This document shows, piece by piece, positions 1 to 12,600 of a DNA stretch of 64,000 nt. A program made the translations under genes and the position numbers. The number at the start of each line of letters is the position of its first letter. The first letter of the stretch is position 1. Location of the stretch: assembly GCA_037903475.1 (NCBI GenBank), contig JBAJFG010000088.1, positions 1 through 64,000 on the forward strand. Direction: 5' to 3'. Origin of the DNA: Ancylostoma caninum (taxonomy: Eukaryota; Nematoda; Chromadorea; Rhabditida; Ancylostomatidae). A model generated the notes under the pieces. The model searched no databases. It was not told where the DNA came from and saw only the letters and a program-made list of their open reading frames with translations.

Positions 1-3000
1 AAAAAAGGTATCCACTTAACTACATCATATGAAGCATAGTGTTACAAACTATGCGTGGTAAGTGTTCTAAAGTGCTACAAAGGGTAAGATCAAAGAAATC
101 TGGGAAATAACTCCCATAAAAACCATTGCAGCAGCTGTAGAGGTCATTTCTATGAGAGTGTAGAGCGTTACCGGGGTAAGCGCTTGTTACCTCATGCGCT
201 GAAACTTCTTATTTGGTAGTCATTTTCAATTTATAAGTATCTGTTTGGACTCAAGTTTCAATGAAGTTTGGCCGTTCTACTTTATATCTGAAGCATTTAT
301 TTTTCTAATAACCTACAATGCCCAAGAAGTCATAATAAAAGATACAATCAGTTTTGATGATTCTACTACTAGTAAAACTACAGGTTATATGCACTTACGT
401 CATTTGTTTTAACTTGTTTTCTCTATTTTCTTTCCTTTCCTTTATGCTTTTCCTTGATTTTCCCTTACCACATTGTATTGTACAGGTTAGCCGGGGGCAA
501 CTGTCCCTCGTAGTGTCCACTTCCGCTAAACTTTTTGCTCCTTCCTCAAGAGCTTAGCTCTCGCCTCTAAGTAGTACAGGCATGGTGTATCACATATGAT
601 GTGGATCCTCGTGATCCGATGAAATGTACAACATTACATCATCAAATGATATCATCAAGAGAAGCTCCGATCCTTAGGCGTCGAGCAATCTGCTTATATC
701 TGATACAGGTAACCTTTCCAGCTTTCGAAAAATAGAGTAATTTCCAGCTCAATGAAAGCAGCTTTGCGTAGGCATTTGCCATTCAATTTTATCGCGTAAA
801 CACTATCTCTTGGACATGCAATTCGAAGAATTAGTACAATATTGCCAAGAATTTTGCACTTATAAGATGTGCAACGCCTGCACCGCCCGACTATTGCGCG
901 ATGTCATGGTCGACTCAGAGTCGACTGCTCTGAGTGGATTTGGGGCACGATTTTGCTTGTTTCAGAGCGCCAGCAGTTCCTTAACAAATGCTATTTTGTC
1001 AGCCTCACACAATTCCCAATCGAACGGCGTTTTTTGTCTTGACAGCCATTAACAAGCTATCGAAGTTCTTCACACGATGGCTGAGATGCTTTCGGTCAAC
1101 AGCGTAAACTCTATGCTAGGCTAAATACTTTCATTTCTCAGCTTCGTTATTTTTTCCAGTCATGAAAATGACGTCATCAATCCAGAAATGGATAAATTTT
1201 GCTCTATAACGCTCGGATGCTCTACTATTTCTTTCACTGTCTGGAATAATCCAAGCATTCCTCATTTTCTCTTCCATTGATGAAATGACGTTGACTCTGC
1301 TTTTTATATTCTTACAAGTAATCCCGTTAAAATCCGTGCTGCGATGCGCAATTCATTTTCTTCCGCTTTTCGACGAACTTGCACATTTGTAGAGTTTTTG
1401 CCGCCTTGCTTTTTCCTATCCTCTTCGAGCTGGGAGGTCTTATGAGAGAGTGAAGGTCGGAAAAAAATATAATGACGTATTCTAAGCGTTCTTCTAAGCT
1501 GAAAGGACATGAGCGTTGCAGAAATGAAGGTCTTTGCAGCAAATCCTGGGGCACCATCTGTGGGTGTTCCACTTCCGCGTCTTCTGGAAGCTTAGTGCTT
1601 TTCTTCCATCCAGAATACCTAATTTCGGCACAAACAAAATAATTTGTACTGTTTCGATCGGGCTTAGATGAATTGAAAAATGGGTAACAGGATACCGGAC
1701 AAAAATGCTTCATACTTGCGACTCGCGCAATTGTAGGATATTTAGTAGAGTGATCGTATGTATAGCAAATTCCTGCTTGTATCCGCTACAGGATTTTGGT
1801 ACCGGAAGGTACACTTACCCAGCAACTATGTCTCCATGACTGTGTTTATATATCTCCCGAGATGTTGATGGGTTCTGAGAACATCCCAACAAGATATTCA
1901 TACTCCTCATGGTTTTTTGTGACAGCAGTACCATTTATAACGCTTTTCTATAGCTTATGTAGCTCGTAAACCATTCCGTAAACAGCAAATCCCGCTCGCG
2001 GCCACTTGGGCCGAAATTTGAAGCAGGGAACCCAACTACAATTTCCATCTGCCAGACATCTATCGTCCTTTGTGGATCTCATAGTTAGCTTAACTCATAT
2101 AAATTAACTTGGGCTGAGATTCATGAAACATTAACCAAGCGGACAAGCGACGGTTACCTGCAGGCTTGCGGTTTTCACGCACACTTTTTTTAGCAACTAG
2201 TGATTTTTCTCCTGTTCTTACTACGCGATAGTATAGGACATAAAAATCTTTTATTTGTTGTGCTATATGAAGGTGGGAAGGAACTGAGGATGGAGGGTCT
2301 TTCTTGAGCTCTTTGCTAAAAATTGCTATAGAAGTTAAAAATAATTATTCATATACCTATTGTTTCATTTATTTGAAAGGACAACAGGATGGGCAAGGTA
2401 ATGAGCTTTGTTGACGTCTGGGACCAACCATGCATAAAGAATTACTGTTATCTGCAGAGGCTGCGCTGAAGCATTCAGCACTTCGGATTGCATGACTCTC
2501 TGATTTTTTTAAAATTCTTAATTGAAAGGCTGGATTTCTAGCATCCCTTTTCTCAGTTATTCTCATTTACAGAGATTAGTTTTGAGCTCTTCCAAGTAGG
2601 AAATTCCATGGAATTAGAGAATGATGATATGCGTTTTTTTAAATCGAAAATTGCTGATTTCTCGCTATCTTGTAGCTCTTTTTAGCATTCTCTCAATATC
2701 AGAGCAAAGATATGTTTGAAAAATTCCCAATCATCTTTTCCGGGTTTTGACGAGTTTTTTTCATATAAGTACTGACGGAAATCGTCACTATTTGCAAAGT
2801 ATTAAAAATTGAACTAGCTTGATCATTTCTACTCCTTTGTGAGCCATACCATCGTTCATATCTTAACCTTGGGATCAGCTTTTACAGAAAAAGCCTTCCA
2901 CCTACGTTCTACTACGTAAGATTCAACATTTTACTGCCTTCCAATAACTTTATATTACTCATTAATTTTGCCGCTACACAATCAAACAAGTATAGAAATT

Positions 3001-3888
3001 CCATTTCGGGAACTCAAATGGATTTTTGGTGTATAAACTGCTGTCAAGTTTTTAGACAGCTTGTCGATGACGTGACAGCTGCCAGCTCTGGTTGTGTCCT
3101 ATGCGGTGGTTGGTGGTGAGTACAAATTCCTCCTATTCAAAGCGAAGTTTTTTTTTGGCAAATTTTCCTATGAGCATGTTCTGATTTTTGTTCTAAAATT
3201 TGTGATCTTGCGCATATTTTATCGTAACCACGGGTTTGTACTTCACATCGCTTCGGGTTCAAGTCCTAAAAATAGAAAAAAATTGTTCTGATTGTTTATT
3301 TTCGAAGAAATTTGTGCCGGTATTGTAGCTCGTAATCTGGTCCCACTTAAAATTTTGAATTGACACTCCACAGATACCTTTAGGTTACCAAATGCGTGGG
3401 GTCTCGTGGCGATTTAGTACCACCCAGGGATATTCCTCGGGATGAGTTTCTAGCTATTTACATCTTTCTAAGCTCTGCCTCATTGCCCGAACACTACTTA
3501 ACAAATTCGGATTTTTATTCCTACATTTCCGGATTCAGTGTTAATTCTCACCCCTATGACATCTCTCGTTTCCTGTTGCAATCTCTTAATTACTATTTGC
3601 GTGTATACTTGATTTATAGTGGTTTTTATGCTGAATTGTCTAATACATGTGTGTCACGTACATATGAGCAATTTTCTTTAACAAATAGCTCACTTTGTGT
3701 CTTTGCATGCGCTTCATCCGTTTGCTATTTTTTTCTGGGTCACAACCACGTTTTTACTGGGTGTGGGAAGAAAGCGATGTTCGGTTTCTACCAGATTTGA
3801 AAGTTTTTTCCTATTATATATAACACATCATGGTTAGATTTTTTGTTTGTAGATGAAGACTTGGACATAAAAAGACATGAGGCCGCAT
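1..3888. other. noncoding, no gene recognised
   Basis: AT-rich sequence with only short open frames. None shows a coding-like codon bias, splice-flanked structure or a recognisable domain. Isolated words such as GACGAGTTTT near 2748 belong to a dispersed motif described in the findings. A B-box-like GGTTCAAGTCC at about 3252 has no A box upstream, so it is not called as a tRNA. Confidence 0.5.
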
Positions 3889-3987
3889 GCATCATTGAGC
3901 TCATTCAGGGTAAACGCGTTAGCAAAGAAATTTACCCACTCTTAGCATTGGCGTCAACGCGTTTACCTTGGGTAATCTCATTGATGC
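3889..3987. mobile_element. MITE, GATTACCCAGGG family, copy 1
   Basis: A 99-bp element with inverted ends: GCATCATTGAG on the left and CTCATTGATGC on the right. Inside these, CAGGGTAAACGCGTT on the left faces AACGCGTTTACCTTGGG on the right, so nearly the whole element can fold into one hairpin. It has no coding capacity. The same architecture recurs at 19561, 23782, 30108 and 53760, which makes this a dispersed non-autonomous family rather than a chance palindrome. No target-site duplication is clear. Confidence 0.8.
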
Positions 3988-6900
3988 TTCCAGGCCCAGG
4001 CTAATTGTGTAGTCCTTGATTGGAGGGAGGGGGGGGGGGGAGGCTGCGACATAGTGAGACTGCATGAGTGCAACAGAAATTATGATCCATTAGCCCACGA
4101 AATTGAAAAAAACTTTTTTTTTGTTTTTTTAAAAATAGCTTAACAGCAATATGGTGAAGGATTTCAAGGATCAATATGAGAAAACATCTCGACACCAAAT
4201 ATCATTAGATAATCCACCAACGTATTCACCTGCATAGGAATCACCCCTTTTCCTTCCTGTCTTAATAATTTCGCACGAGAAGCAGGATGCTGATCTCTGC
4301 CACTCGTAAATTCTTCACACAGTTATTTACCTTGAGATGATGTTTGTTTCCTATGCAATAATTTATCCCTTTGTTTTGCATGACAAAGCATGGCTGGTTT
4401 TATTTATATTTTTGTTTTTGATACGCGATTACTCAAATTTTACCCGAACCACCAATGCTGGGATTTATGAATGTTCCCGGGAAGTTTTTAAAGTTCCCGC
4501 TCATCCAGAACATACCAGTCTATCAGGGAAAATGTGGTAAATCTTGCGAGCTCCACCACTAACATTTATTTTTGCCTGAAGAACTCATCCATTTTAGAAT
4601 AATGGATAGATCATAACCGCCCTAGGAACGCTCATGAATTCCACTACAAATGAAATGGGATTTTCCCCTTTTCCTGCTTTGAAAAACATTCACGACCATT
4701 TGGTCCTTCAGTCCTTCCCAGACCTAGTGTGCCATCCAATCGCGGCGACGTCGAAGGTTAGAAGGTGAATGGGAGGGAGGTGGAAGCGTTCCTATATAGT
4801 GGCTACTGACCTTTATGCTTCTGTGGTCATGAATATTTATAGTCGCACTATACCACGCTTGGCTATGCATTTGGAAAACAATTACTCTGTACTTCTCAAC
4901 ATGGTCTCCTTTAGTGACCTCTTATTATGTCTTTAGGAGTTTCTTTATTGGAAGTTTTTACTGAAAGGTCTAGGATTTTTCATGGAAAGAAAATTCGGGA
5001 TTCTTGGTCCAATCGAGGTGATTTTAAGCAATTTTGGTGGCCTCTACGATGACGTCGAACTCTATACTCCAGTTTTCTTCTTTGTTTGTACGTCCACTCC
5101 TCGGTTAGCATCCCTCTATAATATTTTCATTCGGATTCCATGCGGAATTTGACGACGTTTCTCTTTTTTCTCTTTTTTATTGTGGACATTATATTTTAAC
5201 CTGTATTTTCATTGTGGATAAGGACGAGATGATCTGCATTAACGAGTTCATTTTTGAGGTACACTGTGGATTCGATGTCCATCAAAAATCACTTGTGATG
5301 GATACTCATGATCCATGCTTTGGGGCGAACTTGGCAACGATTTGCATCCTGGATTTCAACTTCTCTTCCAGAAATAGAGACTTGTTCTAGTTTCCATAGC
5401 ACGAGCCGATGATCAAGCCACAGACTACGCACCTCGTGCCACAGACATTCACTGCATATTTTATTTTTAGTTTTACTTTACTATTTTACCATCGCGGTAG
5501 AATCAGGATTCCTCAACTCAGTTGCTTACTAGTGCGGCTTGTGTATTGGAGTAAATTTCCTAATTCTGAAGTGGGGAGGGAAGTGATTGGTGCTAATGCC
5601 CATAGAGACTTTTCTAATGCTTCCTACTGGTTTCTCGACTGATAGCATAGCTACAGTGCAAAGAAACGAAATTATTCTTAGCAAACAACTACCACCCACG
5701 CCATGCTCATTACTCACTTCTCACAATGTATAATTAGCACGCTCTATAGGGTTGATGTTGTTGAGTCAACAGGTAGAGGAACACTAGATTACCTTGTCAG
5801 TACCATAGAACTTGGTTGCTATTAGTACTTAGCTCTTTTCAGTCATCCTATCATCTTTGTCATTTTTTATAAGGTCGATGGTTTTTTTTTCTTATGACGG
5901 CTCTTCTGCAGCTTGATTCTAAAAACAACCTTTCTGAAGAAAGATTGCAGGTGGAAAGACATGAAGCTAGCTCGAGCGTTAATTGCTTCATGGAAAGTTG
6001 TCTGAGTGATACTGTGTACGTATCGTGTGCGAAAGCCCATGCCATAATTTCACCTATTATTATTATCACTATAATTCACTTTCAATCCTGGGATAACCTT
6101 TCTGTGGTCCTTTCTTTATATACTTTCTTAGCGAAGGGTTGCATTGTGACTCTCCACAATGTATATAACAAATAAATATTCTCTGATTTATTCATTTATC
6201 TATTCAATCACTCACTCCGTGCGCTCATTCGTTAATTCGCTCATTCATTCATTCATTCGCCAATTAGGAGTTAGAAAACGTGATGATTTTAGTCTTTTTT
6301 TAGAATGTTGAAACAAATGTCTCGTTTCGCTTCTAGTTTAGATGAATCCTTTAAATGATCGATCCTGTTGAGGCTTTTCAGTCGATGAGAGGGCCGATCA
6401 AATAAATAATCAGTAAGATCAATCAGGACTACTAGAATGATTAAAAGATCGATAAAAAACCATAAAAATAGAAGTCTAGGCCAAACTGGGAGAATGAATA
6501 CTCATCGACATATGCGCAGCCAATTGCGTAAGGTTAGTCGTTGGATTGGAGCACAGCAGCGCAAGCAATGGCAACTTACCCAATTCAACAATGATTTTGT
6601 AGAGCGACTGGAAAAAGGGAAATAGGGGAGCAACAGGAGGAGATAGATAGATGTAGGTAGTACTAGCCACCAATTATTGTTTAGACAAAGTTTTGTATAG
6701 TGGTATGGTGCTTTCCTGAATTCTCATTTGATAACGAATCAGGTTGAGAACTTTGTTCAAGATTTTGAGTTTTTGAGCTTTTGGCACTTAGGCCTTCTCT
6801 AGATATTAACGAAACCGTACAATGCATGCGTTACAATGTGACAAAGTGATGAATGTGTTTTACCCACTGAGCTTACCGGCAAAGAGAGAGGAATGAATTT

Positions 6901-7150
6901 GCCCCGGGACCACTGTGGGCACTCAGGAGTCGTGGTAATCCATCCTTCGTCGAATTATCACAGCTTCTTTTGCCTTTCACAACCGATCAAGCAATAAGCC
7001 TCGAGACCCTAGAAGCTCCACAGAGTTTTGTACGCTGTTAGCATTCTCCACAAGTTTGATGGTGTGTGCTTGGAGGAGTCGTTGTCCTGACGTTTCATCC
7101 AGCAGTAGATCCGCGTTGGCTCTGCCTCTGCCCTTGTTTAGTCCGCACTT
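3988..7150. other. noncoding, no gene recognised
   Basis: Contains a 12-base G run (4029-4040) and short ATTC/AATA-type simple sequence around 6170-6260. No supported exon or known domain was seen. The sequence just before the LINE (about 7150-7178) may be its eroded 5' part. Confidence 0.5.
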
Positions 7151-7178
7151 TTCCGCGGTGATACACGGTGCTGAATGA

Positions 7179-9908
7179 GGTCAAAGCCAAGCTCTGACTT
7201 TTATAACCGAATCGTGGCTTACAAGCAAAATTCTAGATTCTGAAATTGTGGGAAATCTTCCTTATAACGTGTTTCGCTCTGATAGATGCCGTAGAAGAGG
7301 TGGTGGAGTATGTGTCATTGCTAGCAATCTCTTTAATACTCGCTTGACTCCCCTATCCAACACAGTTAAGGCCGACGTAGTGTCGGTTGAGATTCTGTCT
7401 CCTAATGAGTTATCCAGCTTCCATTTCTTTCTTGTATACCGCCCACCAAATTCTAGCAGAGATGATGATGAGAAACTGATTGATTTACTAAGTGACCTCG
7501 GGACATTGCACGATCGTTTGATTATTCTTGGAGATTTTAACCTTCAAGTTGACTGGGTTAATATGTTACCTCTAAATTCTGCATCTAGTTATTTCTTAAG
7601 ATTTTTCACTCACAGTGGCCTAATACAAAATGTACTCCAACCTACCCATGGGGCTAACGTCCTCGATGTCGTACTGACGTCTTTTCCTCTTAGTTCCCCC
7701 GCTAAGTTGTATCCACCCTTTGCTTCATCGGATCACGCTACCGTGTACTTTGAAATACGTATGACCATCTCCTCCACCAAAATTCCCCTTCCTAACTTTC
7801 TCTGCGCAGACTATCGGTCTCTCAATGATTATTTTTCGAGAGTTGACTGGCTGGCTTTATTTGACCAATATACCTCATGCTCTGACGTTTACCGTAGGTT
7901 CTGTGGAAAGGTTTACGAAGGTCTTGCTAAATTTGTTCCACTTCAATTCTCTGTTCCCTCTGCTATGAAACTTCCGCCCCACCTACAGGCTTTATATAAT
8001 CAAAAGCAGCGCCTTTTTCAGACTCTTCACAATTCTATGTGCAACCCACTTTACAAAAGAGTGTGCTGTGACATTGATTACCACATGCACAAATTCCTCA
8101 GCTATCGTGAACGAAGGCTTGCCGCTAAAACATCTATGAAGTCTTTATACGCGTACCTTCAACGTAAAATGAAGGCTAATTGTCGGATCCCTATACTTAC
8201 TGATCAAACCGGTGCTAAACTCATTAAAGATGTGGATAAAGCCAATGCTTTTGCCACACATTTTGCAAGTGTCTTCGAAACCAACAGAATAGGCGCGGTC
8301 CCAGACATCTACGGTGTGGTGAAGCCACAAATTAGCTGTAGTGACATCCATTTTTATCCTTCTCAAGTTTTCAAAATACTTCGTAGTCTTAAGCCATCAA
8401 CTACTGAAACTTTCGATGGTATCCCGCAAATAATTTACAACAGGTGTGCCTCCTCATTAGCTGCGCCGCTCACTCATGTTTTCAATATCTCGATGCTTCT
8501 GGGGGAAGTTCCTGAACTATGGAAAGAGGCTCTCGTCAGTGCCATCCCAAAGATCTCTGGAACCAGCCTAGTCTGTAATTATCGGCCAATAAGTTTATTA
8601 CCCACTCCAGCTGAAGTCATGGAACGTATCATTAGGAATAAGCTGATCTCCTGGCTTGAAAGATATTCTGTGATTCCCTTGGAGCAACATGGCTTCATCG
8701 GAGGTGCTTCAACGACTACGAACCTTGTTGATAGTATGTTCGATTGGTCACTGGCCCGAAATCAAGGAAAATCCGTGGACATTATTTATGTTGACTTGTC
8801 GAAAGCGTTTGATAAGGTCTGCCAGCACAAGCTTATTGTTAAGCTGCAATACCTTGGAATTGAAGGAAACATACTCGCTTGGCTCAAATCTTACCTCAGT
8901 AATAGAAATATGACAGTCAAAGTGGGTCACACATACTCTAATAAGATTTCATGCACAAGTGGGGTTCCGCAGGGAGGTGTCCTCTCTCCGCTTCTGTTTC
9001 TGATTTACACAGTTGATCTGCCCGCTATCCTACGAACATCCCCGTATGTGAGAATACAACTTTATGCCGATGATCTAAAAATCTATGGCATTTATAATAA
9101 AGACAATTTCTTGGAAGTTCATTCTGCGCTCAAGGAATCCCTTTCGAGGTTATCTAAGTGGGCCTGCGATTGGGATCTCTCAATCAATTTTGATAAATCT
9201 TGTGTTCTGCATATAGGTAAAGAGTGTGAAGCCCCTTACGAGTTAACTGGTAGAGTCCTCAAATCATGTAAATCAATCAGAGATCTAGGTGTGATTGTAG
9301 ATGCCGATCTGAATTTCACTGAACAAATCGACAATGTCATCAGTAAAGCGTATTCCTCTCTGTTCCTGCTGATGCGCTGTATGCATACCAGAAGTGCTGG
9401 TATCTTATTACGGTTGTACAAGTCTTTCGTCCTGCCACATCTGGAATATGCATCGCCGGCCTGGAATCCTTTCAAGAAGAAACATATTTCCAGGCTCGAA
9501 AATGTACAGCGAACGTTTACCCGGCTATTATTCAAAAGAGCTTACCCTCACTGTGATTTACCCAGCTATAGTGATCGTCTAAGTAAATTTGGCCTCAAAA
9601 GCTTGAGGTACAGACGTGCTATGTCAGACCTTATCTTCTGTTTTCGAGTGTTGAAAAAGGAAACAAAGTTGACCCCTAGTAAATATTGGTTGTTCCGACC
9701 TACTAATGCTAGACTGGGTTGCTTTACTCTGCATTATCCTAGGATTGGAAATAGATACTATGTGCATATGTTCAACAACATCTTTTATAAAGTGGCGAGA
9801 TGGTTCCAATTCCTACCTCGAAAATTAGTTCAATCCCAAACCACGAAACAGTTCAAGGCGAAAATATGGAACATGAACTTGTCTCAGTTATTGGACATGG
9901 ATACATAG
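7179..9908 (+). CDS. LINE ORF2: endonuclease + reverse transcriptase
   Basis: The frame is open from 7179 to the stop at 9908; the first usable in-frame start (GTG, 7248) gives 886 residues. Numbered from there, the endonuclease part has YRPP (about 64-67), GDFN (95-98) and SDH (161-163), all typical of the APE-like nuclease. The ITESWL motif lies before residue 1, so the N-terminus is missing. The reverse transcriptase has NYRPISLLP (about 445), DLSKAFDKV (about 514), SGVPQGGVLSPLLF (about 570) and the catalytic YADD (about 605), followed by the usual C-terminal LPHLEYASPAWNP region. It would nick target DNA and copy its own RNA. There is no internal stop or frameshift from 7179 on. Nematode CR1-like elements are the nearest family by motif; the clade needs a tree. 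Confidence 0.95.
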   Translation, partial: GQSQALTFITESWLTSKILDSEIVGNLPYNVFRSDRCRRRGGGVCVIASNLFNTRLTPLSNTVKADVVSVEILSPNELSSFHFFLVYRPPNSSRDDDEKLIDLLSDLGTLHDRLIILGDFNLQVDWVNMLPLNSASSYFLRFFTHSGLIQNVLQPTHGANVLDVVLTSFPLSSPAKLYPPFASSDHATVYFEIRMTISSTKIPLPNFLCADYRSLNDYFSRVDWLALFDQYTSCSDVYRRFCGKVYEGLAKFVPLQFSVPSAMKLPPHLQALYNQKQRLFQTLHNSMCNPLYKRVCCDIDYHMHKFLSYRERRLAAKTSMKSLYAYLQRKMKANCRIPILTDQTGAKLIKDVDKANAFATHFASVFETNRIGAVPDIYGVVKPQISCSDIHFYPSQVFKILRSLKPSTTETFDGIPQIIYNRCASSLAAPLTHVFNISMLLGEVPELWKEALVSAIPKISGTSLVCNYRPISLLPTPAEVMERIIRNKLISWLERYSVIPLEQHGFIGGASTTTNLVDSMFDWSLARNQGKSVDIIYVDLSKAFDKVCQHKLIVKLQYLGIEGNILAWLKSYLSNRNMTVKVGHTYSNKISCTSGVPQGGVLSPLLFLIYTVDLPAILRTSPYVRIQLYADDLKIYGIYNKDNFLEVHSALKESLSRLSKWACDWDLSINFDKSCVLHIGKECEAPYELTGRVLKSCKSIRDLGVIVDADLNFTEQIDNVISKAYSSLFLLMRCMHTRSAGILLRLYKSFVLPHLEYASPAWNPFKKKHISRLENVQRTFTRLLFKRAYPHCDLPSYSDRLSKFGLKSLRYRRAMSDLIFCFRVLKKETKLTPSKYWLFRPTNARLGCFTLHYPRIGNRYYVHMFNNIFYKVARWFQFLPRKLVQSQTTKQFKAKIWNMNLSQLLDMDT

Positions 9909-10787
9909 ATTTGCTGTCGTAACTATTTATCATTGCAGTTGGTGCTCACCATCTATCGATAATCTATGGCACCCTGGCACCCTCATCTGGAAATCCACGT
10001 CTCTTCTGAACATAGAGTCTTTTTGATTAGATTTGCGGGTTTACTTCTTTTGCACGTTTTCATTTCAGCGTCCCGACTCCACCATTCAGTCTCACTGCTT
10101 GTTATGCCACCGTACAATTACAGCATGTCTGGCTAACCAACCAGAGCCGCTATCACTATTGATACCTGTTTATGTTTTAGATTCGGTTCTTAGTTCTGAT
10201 TTGGAGCAATTTTCCCCTGTCCGTGTTGTTTTGAGTTGCTGCTGTTTTTGAGCTAATTTGTCACGTTAATTCTTGGTTGTGCTTTTGTACACCGTTTGGA
10301 TTGTCTCTTATCGCCTGACTAGGATGATACATCTTTGCGTTCAGTAGATAGTTCTAATACACTGCTCCTTTCTTAGGCCTTCACTCCCACTTTGCTACAA
10401 CTAACCTGTTCCCGTCACCAATGCTGTAACCCAGAAGTGCTGGCTACCCAACATGTTGGTTCCGCAGGGGATATCAGCCAGCATACCTGCGTGCCGAAGC
10501 TCCAACATGTTCTGAAGGCACATTGCTGGATGACACGTGGCTGGCTGGTGAGGGTATATCCGGCACTTCTTTGTCTTTCTACACAGCAGTTCACCTATGT
10601 CTTGGTTTGTAGCATGGGCAGGTCGACTAACAGAGGAAAGTGTATAGATCTTCGTTCTTAGCTCATTCGGAAACTGTAGCCCCTATCATAATGATGGGAG
10701 GCTGGCGAAAAGAGCCATTCAAATGGCATATTTTTACCTAGTATTCAGTTTTTTCTTTTTTGGAGCACCAGTAATGGCTGGTGTATA
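9909..10787 (+). other. LINE 3' untranslated region
   Basis: Sequence between the RT stop codon and the AATA tail, with no conserved ORF. It contains an imperfect inverted element around TTGGAGCACCAGTAATGGCTGGTG just before the tail. Such a terminal stem may serve as the RT recognition structure, which is inference. Confidence 0.6.
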
Positions 10788-10812
10788 GAATAAATAAATA
10801 AATAAATAAATA
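10788..10812 (+). repeat. (AATA)n LINE tail
   Basis: About six AATA units directly follow the LINE 3' UTR. They end the element and match the AATA-type tail of the SINE at 17061-17160. Confidence 0.85.
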
Positions 10813-10946
10813 ACACAGAAGGAGAAGTAAAGGAAGGCTTCGTTTCGTTTCTTCCCTTAGGCAGTGAAAAGGAGAAAAAGGGTACAATCTCTCCCGGAAC
10901 TCCTCAGTAAGTATGGGATTTTTGTTCGTTGTTAAAGGAAGCTAAC

Positions 10947-11248
10947 CTGCAATATCCGTGCCCTATCCTTGTGGTCGAAGTCGTCGAAAGCTCGACAAGT
11001 TTGATGGAACTGTTGTTTTATGATCTTTGGACCAAACATCTTTACATCAAAAGTCCTCAAAATTTTGGACTCATAGAGAATAAACTTGTTTTTAATACTT
11101 CTGAACAACTTGTCCCAAATTTCTCCCTGCTTGAGAAAAACTTCTAGTTCCTTGTGATCCAACCAAGCGGTTTCATTGTCAGCAATTTTTGCTTTATGGG
11201 TAATAGACGCACTTTGTAGGTACTCATTTCTGTTTACGATTTCGCTTT
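10947..11248 (-). CDS. candidate internal exon, unknown protein
   Basis: An open - strand frame of about 100 codons ends at a consensus donor (GCAG|GTTAGC). About 65% of codons start with a purine, against about 50% at the third position, which is coding-like. The predicted peptide is mixed and hydrophilic, with Trp, Asp and Lys spread evenly (for example KIADNETAWLDHKELEVFL) and no low complexity. I do not recognise the family. The upstream acceptor is unclear: a good TTTTCCAG at about 11260 is followed by an in-frame stop, so this may be a decayed exon or the true splice site differs. It contains words shared with the foldback family (ACAAGTTGTTC). Confidence 0.35.
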
Positions 11249-12152
11249 AGCCTTCTGGAAAATTTCCAGCACGCTTATCACTGGGAAGTATTGTCTTTGT
11301 GTTTTGCATTGTTTCAGTGACATAGTTTCTGCTTAAGCGCTCGCTCTGTCACTCATCTACTGTTTATTTTTCATTCCTACACGTGTTGCTGTTTGGCCGA
11401 TGACTGGCAGGTGATCCTGAAGAAGTGACGTGTATCACTTGATGAACATGGCTAGACGGAAACAAGGGAACGTTTGCTTCCACTGCTGAACTTCGAACTC
11501 TAATCATTTCATCGTTTTTTGTGCTTGCTTTCAAAATTCGCTTGATTATTTTTTGAATTATGTAAATTGTAAGCAAGTCATCGGTATGATCATAAATAAA
11601 CTTAAAAATATACTTATAAGGAACAAACGCTCACGTCCGTTTTGCTAGCTATTTATTGCTTTGTTTTGTTGTTTTCTTTCTCTTCTTTTTCTTTCTTCAT
11701 CTTTTCTCACTCTCCTTCTTTCGCTTTCGTTTTTCTACACGTTGTCCAATTTTTTGCACCAATCCTAAAAAAAGCAATGGGAAAGACTTGCAAACACAAC
11801 AGAGCAGCAGGGAAAAAACGCGGACAAAAAAAGAAAGAGAAACAGTGTGGAAATTCATCCAATTCTGGATTATTCTGGATCAGTTGCGTTTATACGCATG
11901 TCATAGATGAACACCGGACATATCGCATATCGCATACAAACCTTTACTTATATTATAACTGTGTGTGATATTTAATTTTTCCTGCTTGAGTTGTGTTCCC
12001 ATGCTTGTTTCTCTTTCTTTTCTTTTTTTCTTTTTTTTCGAGTCTTTATCGAAGTGTTGGATATCTGCCTTCGTCAGTGTTTTACTGTTAATAGTACTAC
12101 TATACTTACTATATTCTTACGTAAATTGTAGGAAAAACGGCCCTAAGGGCAG
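11249..12152. other. noncoding, T-rich
   Basis: T/C-rich tracts around 11660-11760 and 12010-12050 give spurious hydrophobic frames. No supported exon. Confidence 0.45.
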
Positions 12153-12393
12153 TAAAGACTAGCTGCATGCGTCAGTCGCGCATCAGTCGCACGCATCTAT
12201 TCGAGTGGGATTTTTCATGAAGACCTGTGAACACGGCATGTATATCCCCAACGGAAAGAAAGCGCGGCCGCCGCAAGGCCGCAAACGCGTGCGTTTGAGC
12301 TGCGACTGCCATGCGACTGCAATGCGACTGTACCCTATTCTTCATCATATAGACGCACGCACGTCAATCGCACGCATCCAGTATATATTGCCC
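12153..12393. mobile_element. MITE-like element, GACGCACGCA family, copy 1
   Basis: Starts near GCATGCGTCAGTCGCGC and ends near GACGCACGCA...CGCACGCATCCAGTATATA, so the two ends are related inverted repeats. The internal segment (GGGATTTTTCATGAAGACC, then GCGGCCGC) aligns to the copies at 59705 (GGGTTTTCCATAAAGAG) and 48281 (TTTTCCATAAAGACC). CpG content is far above the surroundings. No ORF. Confidence 0.65.
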
Positions 12394-12519
12394 TTTAGAC
12401 GAGCCTAGGTATCCTGTGCCTTTCGGAGCTACTCTTATAAAAACGGTCTCATTTCACTTGCGTATTATCTTTCACGTTTATATGCTTATCATTTCTGATA
12501 GTCAAAATGAACAAATTTG

Positions 12520-12600
12520 ACAAATAAAGTAAATACATCAATTTAGTATAAATATAATATATAAATAAATATAAATAATCACAAATAATTAAACAAATCA
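12520..12600. repeat. AT-rich low-complexity tract
   Basis: AAATA and TATAAATA units follow the GACGCACG element; no gene. Confidence 0.6.

Larger units (their letters stand above)
7151..10812 (+). mobile_element. CR1/Jockey-group non-LTR retrotransposon, 5'-truncated
   Basis: The element carries an apurinic-endonuclease and reverse-transcriptase ORF, a ~0.9 kb 3' UTR and a simple-repeat tail of AATA units (10788-10812). Upstream of the main frame, residues resembling the N-terminal endonuclease region (LNEVKAKL) appear in another frame at about 7172-7195, which implies a small indel or a 5' truncation. Such elements insert by target-primed reverse transcription and are usually 5'-truncated. 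The uninterrupted downstream ORF suggests a relatively recent insertion. A target-site duplication could not be fixed by eye. Confidence 0.9.

Noticed and set aside
3245..3275. Possible tRNA (GGTTCAAGTCC B box)
   Set aside because: No A box or foldable stems upstream.
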